A stretch of 64,000 bases of DNA from Phycisphaerales bacterium (GCA_020639075.1 JACKHI010000002.1:868001-932000); one strand, 5' to 3'; shown: positions 43,850-53,436, numbered from the stretch's first letter. The notes: a model not told the origin generated them from the sequence alone. Numbers and translations are program-made.

Positions 43850-45007
43850 ATGGGCCGCCGACGGAGAAGTAGGCGAGATCCAAGCGGTCATCGTTGGAAA
43901 GAAACTCATGCAACAAATGCTTCGCAGCGGGCTCGCTCGTATGTCTTGCATGAGTTCTTCGAGCTGGACGAATTCGCGCTGCGCCGCGTAATAGACCTAT
44001 ACGGCCGCGAGCATGGAAGCGGCCCCCGAAAGTACTTTGAATCTACTTTCCAGAAATGGCGAAGCGGGGAGGTGCAGCCAAGGAGCGAAACGCAAGATCG
44101 AATCTTACATTGTGTTCCGAGATTTCTGTCTGAAGAAAAACAATTTGAGATATTGAGCTTTTACATACCCGAATACATGAACAAGCTTCGTGCCGCGTTC
44201 AAGGTCCGAAACTTGGTAATCGAAGGTGTCCCGAAGGCATTCGCCGATGCGGCCGAAAAATGCCGCCGGGCAGAGCCAGGTCTCGACTGGTTTGTAAGGG
44301 GCGTCTTCTCTGATGAAGAGATTGCTGCGTTTGCAAATGTAGCTCGATATACCGCGCTGGATCGCCTTCATCGTTCGTACACTGCGGTTAGGGACGATCT
44401 GTCAACGGCCATGAGTCACCTCCGGGCGGTGGATGCGAAAGTCACCGTGCGCTATCGTCTTGATGAACCGAAGTGCGTTATCGAGTTGTACGGTTCGTTG
44501 TCTGACCTTCCCTCGACCGCCTTTGAAATGCCCCCTGTACCAGACTTAATCGTTCGGCACCGACGGCAATACGAACAACAACTGCTCGACCACTATTGCG
44601 ACATGCTTGTACAGCAGGGGGCTCGGCAAGCGCGACATGCCGTTGCTCAGCTCGATCTTTCGATTCTTCAGACGGCGATTGCCTCAGTTTCCCGATCTGA
44701 ATCGATAGAGTCGAGCTTTCAGATTAGCGGGGCGGGTGGAAGATTCGAGGGCACCGTTTGCCGAAAGAATGTCTCTGGACTCAAGGCTCAGCGATTCATT
44801 AGAATGTCACTAGCGGGTCTATTCACTTTCGGATGCGTTGCTGGAATCGCAGCAGCATATACGTCGAAGGATCTGCGGGGCTTGTTGCCTTGTGGGATAT
44901 GGATGGTGCTCGCGCCGGTCTCAGCGCTGTGGTCATGGAGTTTCGACAAGCATAGAGAGGTGCGCGAATATGAGCGAGAACGATCAACGAGGTTTGCGAA
45001 GGATTAG
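43850..45007 (+). CDS. 385-residue membrane protein, unknown
   Basis: Starts at the ATG at 43850 directly after the nuclease stop. The N-terminus is very basic (GRRRRSRRDPSGHRW). A helical domain follows (residues ~30-110) with KYFESTFQKWRSGEVQPRS, a pattern suggestive of a small DNA- or protein-binding domain. An alpha-beta middle part comes next, then two hydrophobic helices near residues 315-360 and a charged C-terminus (HREVREYERERSTRF). The next gene begins inside its last 38 bases. No family is recognised. Its place beside a membrane nuclease suggests a shared envelope or defence-like role, inferred from context only. Confidence 0.7.
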   Translation: MGRRRRSRRDPSGHRWKETHATNASQRARSYVLHEFFELDEFALRRVIDLYGREHGSGPRKYFESTFQKWRSGEVQPRSETQDRILHCVPRFLSEEKQFEILSFYIPEYMNKLRAAFKVRNLVIEGVPKAFADAAEKCRRAEPGLDWFVRGVFSDEEIAAFANVARYTALDRLHRSYTAVRDDLSTAMSHLRAVDAKVTVRYRLDEPKCVIELYGSLSDLPSTAFEMPPVPDLIVRHRRQYEQQLLDHYCDMLVQQGARQARHAVAQLDLSILQTAIASVSRSESIESSFQISGAGGRFEGTVCRKNVSGLKAQRFIRMSLAGLFTFGCVAGIAAAYTSKDLRGLLPCGIWMVLAPVSALWSWSFDKHREVREYERERSTRFAKD

Positions 45008-45347
45008 CACGGAACAGCACCTCCCCGTTGGCTTTGAGCAGCTGCCGGAAGAGGATCGGCGTGTGATTCTGCGAGACTTGGCGGCGAAGCAAGCTGAAGT
45101 GCTTGTCGATACAACCCGCGCAGTCCGCAAGAGCCAAATCGCTGAGAACGACCTCCATGTTCACAACGAGAACGTGGCCCGCCTCGATCACGAAAAGAAG
45201 ATCTATTCCAGCAAGATTAGCGCCGAGACTGGTTCTGGGAGGATCGACATGCAAGTACGGGGCGGCGACACTCGCTTCGTTGTGCCAATATTGGTCGTTG
45301 TCGGCGTGATCCTCTTGGCGATCATCACGGTCTTTGCCCTGCGCTAA
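44970..45347 (+). CDS. 125-residue C-terminally anchored membrane protein
   Basis: Starts at an ATG within the end of the previous gene (38-base overlap in another frame), so coupling is likely. The first 100 residues are charged and helical, with a probable coiled coil (LAAKQAEVLVDTTRAVRKSQ). A single helix at about 103-122 (VVPILVVVGVILLAIITVFA) anchors the tail. It could be a membrane partner of the preceding protein. No known family. Confidence 0.7.
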   Translation: MSENDQRGLRRISTEQHLPVGFEQLPEEDRRVILRDLAAKQAEVLVDTTRAVRKSQIAENDLHVHNENVARLDHEKKIYSSKISAETGSGRIDMQVRGGDTRFVVPILVVVGVILLAIITVFALR

Positions 45348-45471
45348 TGCCTGTATGGGTGGTACGTTCACAGAAAAATGGTGCATGACGATTTCTGAAA
45401 GATGAAAGAGCACGTTCGCTGTGTGATGCATGTGCGGTGGGCGGATTCGAGCGCCCGCTCCTTTGGAGATG

Positions 45472-46410
45472 TCACATCCAATAGCATCGACCTGACACAT
45501 CGTAGTCCAACCCCTCCAAGACGATACAAATTTCGTTCCACGCGCCCCAGCTACCCTTTGTTTCTTCTTTCTTCACGTCCTCTCGTTGGAGTTGATGAAG
45601 GTCGTTTGTATCGACTATTCCGAGCCGGGTCAGAATCGCCCGGGTCGATTTGGTTAGGTCGAGTTGATCGAGTTTCAGGTAGCGAGGTTGAATCGGCTCT
45701 TGGACAACGGGAGAGGTGCGGGACGGTTTTGTCGGATCAATGCAGTCGGCGTACCAGTTCGCCCACTCAAGCCATCGTCTTCGAGGTTCGGTGGTTTCGG
45801 ACGAGTGTTCCATTGATTGGGAAAGCGCTTCCACCTCGGTCAAGAAGGCTCGAATCTGCTGCGCCTTGCGATGGTCACGAACCATCGTCAAAAGCCCCTT
45901 GCGCCTTGCGGATTCTGCCTCGGCGAGTCGCTGTTCTCGTTCTCGAACCGCGAGAGCCTGTTCTTTTTGCCGACCTCTGCACTCTCTGTCGAGGCGGTTT
46001 TGTCGAACATTCTCGATGTGTCGGAGGACGCCCTTGATGAACGACGGTATGAGGTCTTCAAGGCGCTGCCGTCGACCGTCCGACCAGTTACACCTCAAAC
46101 GATCTCCGTAATCCCCGCTCGCCGAAAGTGTCAGTTCACCTGTTGGGAATCGTTGTGGTCTTCGCCATGAGTCGGTATTCGCGTGGCGTTCCTTTGGTTT
46201 CGTCGACTCGGAGAGTGCAATACTGATGAAATCGTCGTCCATTCCAAGCGCGCTCGAACGAGCAGAACCGCCAAGTTGCTCCCAATGCTTGATGATGGCG
46301 TCGAGCAAGCGCATTGCTCGTCCGACCGACTTTCGGCTGACCGTTACGTTAAGCGGCGGTCTTGAAGCAGCTAAGCAAGGTGCGTGTCCTCGACGGGTTA
46401 TTCCACTCAA
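45472..46410 (-). pseudogene. C-terminal part of a helical protein, 5' end decayed
   Basis: The open frame encodes up to 312 residues. Protein-like sequence begins at PPLNVTVSRKSVGRAMRLLDAIIKHW, a pattern found in the middle of larger HTH-containing hypothetical proteins (about 500 residues). A long coiled coil (RLDRECRGRQKEQALAVREREQRL) and a C-terminal domain ending GRCYWM follow. The expected N-terminal half is missing. Upstream, two other frames between about 46349 and 46660 carry short protein-like pieces (EIPGNGSNSEHPIELTPEAIWD; ADAISDLLRITVDLEPHILSV) that do not connect without frameshifts. The gene therefore looks decayed, although a shortened product from an internal start is possible. 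Confidence 0.55.
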
Positions 46411-46745
46411 ACACGGGATCCCAGATAGCTTCCGGTGTCAACTCAATTGGGTGCTCGGAATTGCTTCCGTTCCCAGGAATTTCGAGGCGTCTTTCCGATT
46501 CAAACGGGGACTTCTGTTCATACGGAGAGGATGTGCGGCTCAAGATCAACTGTTATTCGTAGGAGGTCGGAGATTGCATCCGCCGGATACTGACGGGTTG
46601 GAGGCGTCGCTTCGAATCCCCCCCCTCCGAATTTTCCGTTTCGAGTGATGCCACCTTCGTTTCTGGACTACTGGGGTGTACAATTCGTGATCAGATTTCG
46701 GGCTTCCGAGTCGGACTGCCTAATTGAATTCGCGGAGGCGTTGAA

Positions 46746-47948
46746 ATGCTTCGAACTATCCTCATGATCACGTGCATAATCTGGTCGTTGCCTCGCCTAG
46801 CCTATCCTGATCCAGTTGTGCCGCATTTTGTGGGCGTCGGGGATTTGCCGGGCGGAAGCTATCGAAGCTTCGCCGAGGCTGTTTCTGCTGACGGCCAAGT
46901 TGTCGTTGGGGCCAGCGACATCGCTGTTGGCTTGCAGTCTCGATCTCGCCCTTTTCGTTGGTCGCTAGCTGAAGGAATGACGAAAGTTAGAAATGGAATT
47001 TGTGAACAAGATGTTTCGATGTACGGGTATGGAATAAGTGGAGATGGCCGGTGGGTTGTGGGTACGGTCGGTGGAGCGTCGCCCGGCGCGGCCCTATGGG
47101 GTGATCCTTGGGGATTCTTGGATCTAAATCGCAACCTATGCCAGTACATCGGAAGAGAAGCCCTGGATGCATCGTTTTATGGGCAGGTCGTTGTCGGGAC
47201 GATATCTGGGGGCGCAGGAATCTGGACACCCGATTCTGTGACGTTGGTACCGGTCGCGTTTACAAGCCCTTCTTCAGCTTTTGCCGTTTCTGATGACGGA
47301 CAGACAATCGCACTTGGTGTGAATGATGATGGAACATATCTGTGGCGAGTTGGGATCAGCGTTACTCAGATTATCCCACTTGGCGGCAGCGCTCGCGGAC
47401 TGTCGGCGGACGGTACCGTCGTTGTCGGCAACGAAGTGCAAGTGCTGCAATCTGCCATTCGATGGACCGATCAATGCGGGATAGAGCCGCTTGGTACAGA
47501 GTATGATGCCCGCGCCACATCCGCCAACGGACTGGTCATCGCAGGATCAAACCCCTTTGGCGAATCCTGGATCTGGGATCCGGTCAACGGCGTTCGAAAC
47601 TTGAAGGCGTATCTCCGAGACGACTTAGGGCTGTCCGACGTGAACGGTTGGGATCTTGAACTACCAAACGACTTCTCGAACGACGGCACCGTTCTCGTGG
47701 GAAGCGGGCTAAACCCGAGTAATCAACAAGAGGGATGGGTCGCGTACATCCCGGAAGTCGTTATCACCCGTGGAGATTTCACGGATGATGGGGTGGTCGA
47801 TCTGGCAGACGTAGCAGGTTTCTGTGCTGTCTTGGTTGCCCCGTGTGATGCAACGATTAGAGATAGATACGCGGCGGACATGAATGATGATCGAATCGTT
47901 GATGCCGTAGACGTTGGGCTATTCACCCAGGAGTTGTTGGGTCCGTAG
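46746..47948 (+). CDS. Exported HAF-repeat protein with dockerin-like end
   Basis: A 400-residue protein with a signal peptide (residues 1-21) and GGAGG before the ATG. The body is made of repeated blades with SADGQVVVG, SGDGRWVVG, SDDGQTIALG, SADGTVVVGN and SANGLVIAG, the pattern of extracellular HAF-type repeat proteins that form propeller-like folds. The last 60 residues hold two calcium-loop motifs (GDFTDDGVVDLADV and ADMNDDRIVDAVDV), resembling a dockerin. It is likely secreted or surface attached. Such a gene inside a mobile element is a cargo gene rather than an element function. Confidence 0.82.
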   Translation: MLRTILMITCIIWSLPRLAYPDPVVPHFVGVGDLPGGSYRSFAEAVSADGQVVVGASDIAVGLQSRSRPFRWSLAEGMTKVRNGICEQDVSMYGYGISGDGRWVVGTVGGASPGAALWGDPWGFLDLNRNLCQYIGREALDASFYGQVVVGTISGGAGIWTPDSVTLVPVAFTSPSSAFAVSDDGQTIALGVNDDGTYLWRVGISVTQIIPLGGSARGLSADGTVVVGNEVQVLQSAIRWTDQCGIEPLGTEYDARATSANGLVIAGSNPFGESWIWDPVNGVRNLKAYLRDDLGLSDVNGWDLELPNDFSNDGTVLVGSGLNPSNQQEGWVAYIPEVVITRGDFTDDGVVDLADVAGFCAVLVAPCDATIRDRYAADMNDDRIVDAVDVGLFTQELLGP

Positions 47949-47983
47949 GCCGCAATATTGCAAACGGGCGTGCGTCGCCTCAA

Positions 47984-48625
47984 CTAGTGAGAGGCAATCC
48001 ATTGATCCGTTTCCGTGTCGTAGTAGACACTCTGCTGTCCGCCTGAGGGAGCAGCATTGGAATCAGGAACCAACTGAAGCGGAAACGACTTGAGCGATAA
48101 TGTGAGTTCGAGATGTTTCGCGTAGAGCGGGTGCAACCTCGTGACCCGTCCATCAACAATTCCTACCACATCATGTCCACCGTAGCCCTTTAGGAGATTC
48201 ACTGGAAGTTCAGGCAGGCGGCGGGCACTGAATCCACTCGGTTTGCTTTCGCATAACCATATCTCGACATAGCCGCCGGACCCAGCGCTGCGATTCACGA
48301 TCACAAGATCCGGCTTTCCGTCGCCCGTGATGTCATCTACGTGAAGGGACTCCGGCATACCATCACGTTCGCATGTCGTGATGGTCGCCCCGTTCCTGCT
48401 GATGGTAAGGGTGCCAATCGAGTATCCCTCTCCCGCAGGAATTGCGATGATCAGAAGATCGGTCCCTAGTTTAACTTCTCGGGATTCCCCCGGCGAAATT
48501 GCAAGACGCATGCACGGAGCGAAGGTCTTGGCCGTTGAACGGTTGCGTGATGTTGCAACTACTACCGTGACCACAACGATGCAGAGCACGACAAGGGAGA
48601 GTATCGTACGGTGCCGCCGTCTCAT
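47984..48625 (-). CDS. Membrane-anchored FG-GAP-like protein
   Basis: A 213-residue protein from the ATG at 48625, preceded by AAGGAG. A membrane anchor or signal helix spans about residues 8-28 (ILSLVVLCIVVVTVVVATS). The mature part contains one FG-GAP/VCBS-like calcium motif (DDITGDGKPDLVIV) and otherwise beta-rich sequence. It is convergent with the HAF-repeat gene, with 35 bases between them. The role is unknown, probably extracytoplasmic. Confidence 0.68.
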   Translation of the reverse strand: MRRRHRTILSLVVLCIVVVTVVVATSRNRSTAKTFAPCMRLAISPGESREVKLGTDLLIIAIPAGEGYSIGTLTISRNGATITTCERDGMPESLHVDDITGDGKPDLVIVNRSAGSGGYVEIWLCESKPSGFSARRLPELPVNLLKGYGGHDVVGIVDGRVTRLHPLYAKHLELTLSLKSFPLQLVPDSNAAPSGGQQSVYYDTETDQWIASH

Positions 48626-49022
48626 CCGAATCTCCTTACTGGTCCGGTCATCCAAGAGCACTTTGCTGCAACACTACTGTATTCGGAGTTCACGTGCATG
48701 GGCAGGTCTCGATTCGCCGGACACGCTCCATGAGGCACCGACAGCAGGGACACAGTTTTGCTCGTATTCTGTGCAGACAACAGGCGTAAATCGGTGTCTC
48801 CCGAAGTCACATGGCGGGTGATCACCGGGTGGCATCGTTCGAATTGAGGTAACTTTGATATCAACGAGTCAGAAGCTACGAGATTTTGCTTGCTCGCCAA
48901 ATCTCCACCAGAATCGCCCAGTTGCTTCGTGTGCTTACGCAAACATAGATTGGACTTCAACCACGAGGAGGTAATCTCCGCTTATCTGGTGCGATCTGGT
49001 AAGTGGTATTCCCCATCCTAAA
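48626..49022. other. Intergenic stretch beside the IS3 remnant
   Basis: About 400 bases with no gene or repeat that could be supported. Confidence 0.4.
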
Positions 49023-49697
49023 TGGACACGCGGTTAAGAGAGTTTAAGCGGCGGCTTCATAGTCGGCAGGGCTCCTGTAGCCCAAGCTCGAATGCAGCCG
49101 CTGACGATTGTAGAACACCTCGATCCATTCAAAAATCGCCCGGCGGGCATCGTCCCGCGTGGCGTATTGACTCCCGTTGACCAGCTCCCGCTTCAACGTC
49201 GCGTAAAAGCTCTCGATGACCGCGTTGTCGTACACTTCGCCCTTGCGGCTCATGCTGCAGATCATGCCGTGCGCCGCCAACATGTTGCGAAACGCATGAC
49301 TCGCGTACTGGCTGCCGCGATCCGAATGATGCATCAAGCCCGACGGCGGTCGCCGCTGCTCGATCGCCATCGCCAGCGCGTCGATCACCAGATCACTCGT
49401 CATCCGCTCGCACATCGACCAGCCCACGATCCGACGCGAATACAGATCCAGCGTCGTCGCCAAGTAAAGCCAGCCTTTCTCCGTCGGAATGTACGTGATG
49501 TCGCTGACCCACACTTGGTTCGCTTCACTGCGATCAAACTCGCGAGCCAGTAAGTTCTCCGCCACGGGCAGACCGTGCGACGAGTCGGTCGTCCGCGCTT
49601 TCCTGCGCCGCGGTCGTGCGCTGATGCCGTCTTCACGCATGATTTTCGCCACCGTGTTCTCGCAGCAACGCACGCCCTTGGCCTGCAGTGTTGCATG
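49023..49697 (-). mobile_element. IS3-family remnant with truncated transposase orfB
   Basis: The reading frame ending at 49044 encodes the DDE integrase core of an IS3-family OrfB: VWVSDITYIPTEKGWLYLAT with the first Asp, HHSDRGSQYAS with the second, and the Glu in NAVIESFYATLKREL, ending FYNRQRLHSSLGYRSP. The homologous part starts only at about PRTHATLQAKGVRCCENTVAK. Upstream of that the frame is antisense to an integrase, so orfA and the first part of orfB are missing. The outer end is probably at TGGACACGCGG (49023), matching the TG start of IS3 ends. The element cannot transpose on its own. Confidence 0.88.
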
Positions 49698-50236
49698 TGT
49701 TCGCGGTCCTTTGCTATACCGGAATGCGGATCGGCGAAGCCATCCACCTGACATGGGATGACGTGGATTTCGAAAACGGCGTGATCCTGATCCGTTCAGG
49801 AGTGAAAAACGGTGAATATTGGCAACCGAAAACGAAGCACGGCAATCGCCGTATCGCAATCGTTCCAGAGTTAACTGAGATTCTACGACGGGTGGGAGAA
49901 ACCAACCGGCTGAACCGCTGGGTCTTTGAGACGAATCGAGGTACGCGACTTCACCCCTGCAACGTGCAAAAGCGGTTTCGAGAAATCTGTGATGGATTGG
50001 GATTCAAGAAGCGGCTTACCGTTCATTCGCTGCGGAAGTATTGGGCATCAACGGTTGCACAGCAGGGGATGCCTTGGCAAGTGATGATCAAGATGTTCGG
50101 GCACGGTGATTTCAAGCTGATCTTGGAAACGTATTACGCACAAAACGACGACGCTCGGCTCGTCGCCGAAGCACAAAAGATCGACTTCGGGTTGTGCGGC
50201 GACTGCTCGAAGGCAAAATTAGGAGAAGAACGATGA
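49688..50236 (+). pseudogene. Tyrosine recombinase, catalytic C-terminal fragment
   Basis: About 180 residues that keep all active-site motifs of a tyrosine recombinase: Arg in YTGMRIGEAI, Lys in KTKHGNRRIAI, HSLRKYWAS, GHGDFKLI and the tyrosine in LETYYA. The core-binding N-terminal domain is absent because the gene is joined to the IS3 remnant at about 49697; the apparent ATG at 49688 comes from the IS side. The fragment is unlikely to work as an integrase. It is probably what remains of the recombinase of the tRNA-bounded element. The next gene overlaps its stop (ATGA), so it may still be translated. Confidence 0.85.
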
Positions 50237-50712
50237 TCGATACACCGGAAAAACGAAGGAACATGGAAGCATATGTCAAGATGAAGATTCAGGATATCTT
50301 CGAAAAGATCATTCGTGAAAGGTTTCCGGTCATTGAAGGTCTACCTGCGGACGATGCCGAGCACTTGCAAGGAACCATTGAATACCTCGATGACGACAAA
50401 CTCGAAGAAGGCACTGTGCTGGAAGGCAATGAGTTCTTCGAATGGGCATGCCGCCGTTTCGAAGAGGAAGTCCTGGAGACTTGGTTTCGAGAGGAGACAA
50501 TCGATGCGCTCGTTCACTATGCCGGGGATATGCTCTGCGACCACCCCGAATTCTCAGATGAGCAGATTCGTGCAGCCGTCCAATATTATGCCACGCGAGG
50601 GAGGATTGGGGATCTCTTTGAACGATTTGACGATGGAACCGAGAAGTGGCTTGAGTTGGTCAAGCTCTCCGTTACCGAGCGGTGCAATTCTGCGGGCGAC
50701 GAATCACAATAG
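50233..50712 (+). CDS. Acidic 159-residue protein of unknown function
   Basis: Starts with an ATG overlapping the integrase stop codon. It is strongly acidic and helical throughout (EYLDDDKLEEGTVLEGNEFFEWACRRFEEEVLE), without membrane segments or metal motifs. Its place directly after the integrase suggests an element accessory protein. No family recognised. Confidence 0.65.
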   Translation: MIDTPEKRRNMEAYVKMKIQDIFEKIIRERFPVIEGLPADDAEHLQGTIEYLDDDKLEEGTVLEGNEFFEWACRRFEEEVLETWFREETIDALVHYAGDMLCDHPEFSDEQIRAAVQYYATRGRIGDLFERFDDGTEKWLELVKLSVTERCNSAGDESQ

Positions 50713-50921
50713 GAGTCATTTGACGATCTTCACTATTCTATCATCGCATGTCCGTGACAAGATTGGGCGTGTAAGAGCGGGGCGAGAGATTGCGTTTGGG
50801 CGGAGAGTCCGAACAAGTCTATGAGGACGGGAGACTCAAACTCGGATGAATACCCTCAGATCTCGAAGTTGTTGGAACGGATTCTACTTCACCAACTATC
50901 TGGCGCAGTGGATTCATGATT

Positions 50922-51710
50922 TCAGTTTAGCGATTCGTCGTTTTCTACGTCGCGAAGCCTGACCTGGACCGACGACGTGTCACATCCCAATTCGTCGAGC
51001 GCGTTTCGCAAGAATTGAATCCAAGACATTTCTCCATCGGTAGCGCTTCCAACGGCGTCGATCACAAACGTCTTGAACTCATCACTATCAACGAGTTCGA
51101 GTTCCTCGGCAGTTCTCACCGCATCGAATGCCATTAGCTCTCTAGGGCTCGGGTCTCGTGGGTTGCAATCTGGGCAAGAAAAAAAAGTCCGGCAGCTGCC
51201 GCAGATGATACCAGTGAGCTGATCGCACTTGATGCAGTGCAATTCTTCGCCACATTCGCTGCACTTTTGGGCTCCCTCTTGGTCGCATTCAGGACAGGTC
51301 AACTCCTCGCCACATTCAGTGCAACTAACTTTTGATTCGAAGTCACTTGCGTCGGGATAACGTAACCACTCCAGTCCCTCAGTGTTGCGGTCGTACCAGT
51401 ACCACTTCGTGTCGCTTCCCCCGGCGTTCTTGCGATTAATCTCATAACGAATCTTGTAGGTATTCTCTTCGACAGCCATCCGCACACGATAATCGCCCAG
51501 ATAGGAGTTTACTTCGCTCTTTGCGTCAGCAGATCTGAACGTGTGCTCTCCACGTTGTCCGACAGGGCAGATGAACGAGGACACCAGTCGGTCGTTTAGG
51601 AAAACGCTTTGCCGAGATTCGGCTGCATCGTATTCCAGCCTGACCGTGAGACCTTTTTCCATGTGATAGGTCAGCGTGGAAACGCCTTTTCTTGGTCGGT
51701 TTGTGGGCAT
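50922..51710 (-). CDS. Multi-zinc-ribbon protein of unknown function
   Basis: A 262-residue soluble protein. The N-terminal half (~1-125) is beta-rich with many aromatic residues (KWYWYDRNTEGLEWL). Residues ~130-190 contain five CxxC pairs in series (CTECGEEL, CPECDQEG, CSECGEEL, CIKCDQ, CGSC, CPDC), enough for two or three zinc ribbons. A helical acidic C-terminus follows. The repeated CGEEL knuckles resemble double-zinc-ribbon domains. It may bind nucleic acid or protein. It lies inside the tRNA-bounded element close to the intact tRNA. Confidence 0.7.
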   Translation of the reverse strand: MPTNRPRKGVSTLTYHMEKGLTVRLEYDAAESRQSVFLNDRLVSSFICPVGQRGEHTFRSADAKSEVNSYLGDYRVRMAVEENTYKIRYEINRKNAGGSDTKWYWYDRNTEGLEWLRYPDASDFESKVSCTECGEELTCPECDQEGAQKCSECGEELHCIKCDQLTGIICGSCRTFFSCPDCNPRDPSPRELMAFDAVRTAEELELVDSDEFKTFVIDAVGSATDGEMSWIQFLRNALDELGCDTSSVQVRLRDVENDESLN

Positions 51711-51959
51711 GGTCGGACTCCGATTCGCGTAGCTATGGTAGTCGCCCCAACGATTCCTAAGAAGCGTGAATAGTCCTCGTGGAGTCGAACGAGGATCTGG
51801 AGGAGGCAGCTTGTGGCTGGCGGTTTACTGGCGGTTTGGAGAGACGCAAACGGTCAATTAAGGACTTACAGCGACGAAACGAGACCAATTTTCCTCGTTG
51901 AATCAGTAGAAGGTGCGTCCGTCGAAATGACGTAAGTTGAGGTGGGGGAGTTGCTTAAA

Positions 51960-52030
<71 letters not shown>

Positions 52031-52040
52031 GAATGGGGTT

Positions 52041-52073
52041 TTGCACTACATTTCGTCGGAGTCTTGCACTACA
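52041..52073. promoter_or_regulatory. Direct repeats between tRNA and integrase
   Basis: TTGCACTACA occurs at 52041-52050 and again at 52064-52073, 23 bases apart, followed by a hairpin GGAGCC/GGCTCC at 52088-52104. Spaced direct repeats next to an integrase and its att site can be arm-type recombinase or excisionase sites. This is inference. Confidence 0.45.
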
Positions 52074-52136
52074 ATTCGGTGCCGACGGGAGCCTTTCGGG
52101 CTCCAAACCTTGCGAATCCTACCACGAGGAAACCGC

Positions 52137-53345
52137 GTGGCAAAGCACCGAAATAAGCGGATTCCAAAGCTCCGATTCACGACACTTCGTGACATCGGTT
52201 GGCACGTTTCTTACCGGGATGAGAGGACCGGGCTGCCAACAAGACACCGATTCAACATCACAGAAAAGGAGCGGGAACCAGAGGCCCGCATTCTGTATCA
52301 CGGCTGGGTCCTGGAGCACCTTGGCGGCAACGTCGACGCAACTCATCCCACGCAGGCGAAGCGTGCCCCGAGGGTGAAGCTCCCGCCGCAGGTTCTGTCC
52401 GGAAGTTTGCTTGAGGTCGCGAGCGGCTTTATCGAAGCCGAGCGTGGACGTTCACGCGAGGGTGATGAGCCACGTCGCCGTGGAAGTATCGCCGCTCCGG
52501 TTTTTCGTGACCGGAAAAAAGCGATCCGTGACTTCCTCGAATTCATGAACGAGCTACATGGCGTTGGAGCGGTTGGCCGGATGCGGCTCGCAGACTTAAC
52601 GATGGAAGACATTGAAGCCTTTAACCGTTCCATCGTGAAACGTGGATTCTCTGCATCGCAAGTAGCGAAGCGGTTGCAACTTGTAAAATCAATCATCGAC
52701 AGAGCCGGCCGGCCAGAACATGGTGGACAGTTTCTGGCCTGGAACTGGGATTCACGAGACGTGTTGCACGGGACGCCACCGGCCGAGCGAATTCTTCCCA
52801 CCCGGAAACAACTTGTAAGAATGCTCCGCGAAGCCGACTTGCGGGGCCGCACGATGATTTGGCTTGGAATCGGCTGCGGTTTCGGGGCCAGAGACCTTGC
52901 CGCGATTCGAGTCGGGCAAATCACGAAGGATGCGTATGACCTTCGCCGAAGCAAAACCGGTGTCGAACGTTTCGGCGAGACACCGCCACGCGTATGGCGG
53001 TTTGTTCACATGTATCAGGAGCGAGAGAATAGGCCGAAGGGCCAACTCCTCTTGGTGACCCGCAACGGCTCTCCGCTTGTCCATTCCAAGTCAAACGCCG
53101 TCACCCAGTGGTGGGACAAGCTGCGGAAGAGGGTAGGAGAGAGCAAGGGGACGCTTCCCGGTTTTTATACGCTTCGACATTTGGGGGCCACCGAGTTTGG
53201 TTCGCGACCCGGAACATCGATTGGCGACGTCAAGCGTTGGTTGGGGCATTCGGCCGGTTCGGACATGGCCGATGTCTACATGCGTCCAGTCCGTCCCGAA
53301 ATTCGCGAAATCGTTGATTGGGTTCGAGTTCGGCTAGAATCGTGA
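52137..53345 (+). CDS. Tyrosine recombinase/integrase
   Basis: A 402-residue integrase. The GTG at 52137 with GAGGAA upstream is chosen; the earlier frame overlaps the noncoding region near the tRNA. It has an N-terminal AP2-like/arm section, a core-binding domain (~115-225), then the catalytic domain with Arg in GCGFGARDLAAIR, Lys in RRSKTG, YTLRHLGA (Tyr in place of the usual first His of HxxR), GHSAGSDMADVY with the nucleophilic Tyr. It lies 106 bases from tRNA-Gly, transcribed away from it. It probably catalyses integration at that tRNA. Its 3' part is duplicated at 56098-56415. Confidence 0.9.
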   Translation: MAKHRNKRIPKLRFTTLRDIGWHVSYRDERTGLPTRHRFNITEKEREPEARILYHGWVLEHLGGNVDATHPTQAKRAPRVKLPPQVLSGSLLEVASGFIEAERGRSREGDEPRRRGSIAAPVFRDRKKAIRDFLEFMNELHGVGAVGRMRLADLTMEDIEAFNRSIVKRGFSASQVAKRLQLVKSIIDRAGRPEHGGQFLAWNWDSRDVLHGTPPAERILPTRKQLVRMLREADLRGRTMIWLGIGCGFGARDLAAIRVGQITKDAYDLRRSKTGVERFGETPPRVWRFVHMYQERENRPKGQLLLVTRNGSPLVHSKSNAVTQWWDKLRKRVGESKGTLPGFYTLRHLGATEFGSRPGTSIGDVKRWLGHSAGSDMADVYMRPVRPEIREIVDWVRVRLES

Positions 53346-53436
53346 ACGCGGTCGCCGAGCCGAAAGGTTGCCGCCGCTTCGGATGATGCTGCAAACGCAC
53401 CACCCGGAGCGACAGGTCACCTCGTGATTCCCCCTT

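Larger units (their letters stand above)
42957..51959. mobile_element. Probable integrated element bounded by tRNA-Gly repeats
   Basis: About 9 kb between the partial and complete tRNA copies. Contents: SNase-like nuclease, two membrane proteins, a decayed minus-strand gene, a HAF/dockerin-like exported protein, an FG-GAP-like protein, an IS3 remnant, an integrase C-terminal fragment, and two uncharacterised genes. The integrase fragment is probably the element's own broken recombinase. No replication or conjugation genes are seen. Confidence 0.68.

Noticed and set aside
46859..47983. Minus-strand frames opposite the HAF-repeat gene
   Set aside because: The plus-strand protein shows regular repeats, a signal peptide and a good ribosome binding site; the antisense frames show none.
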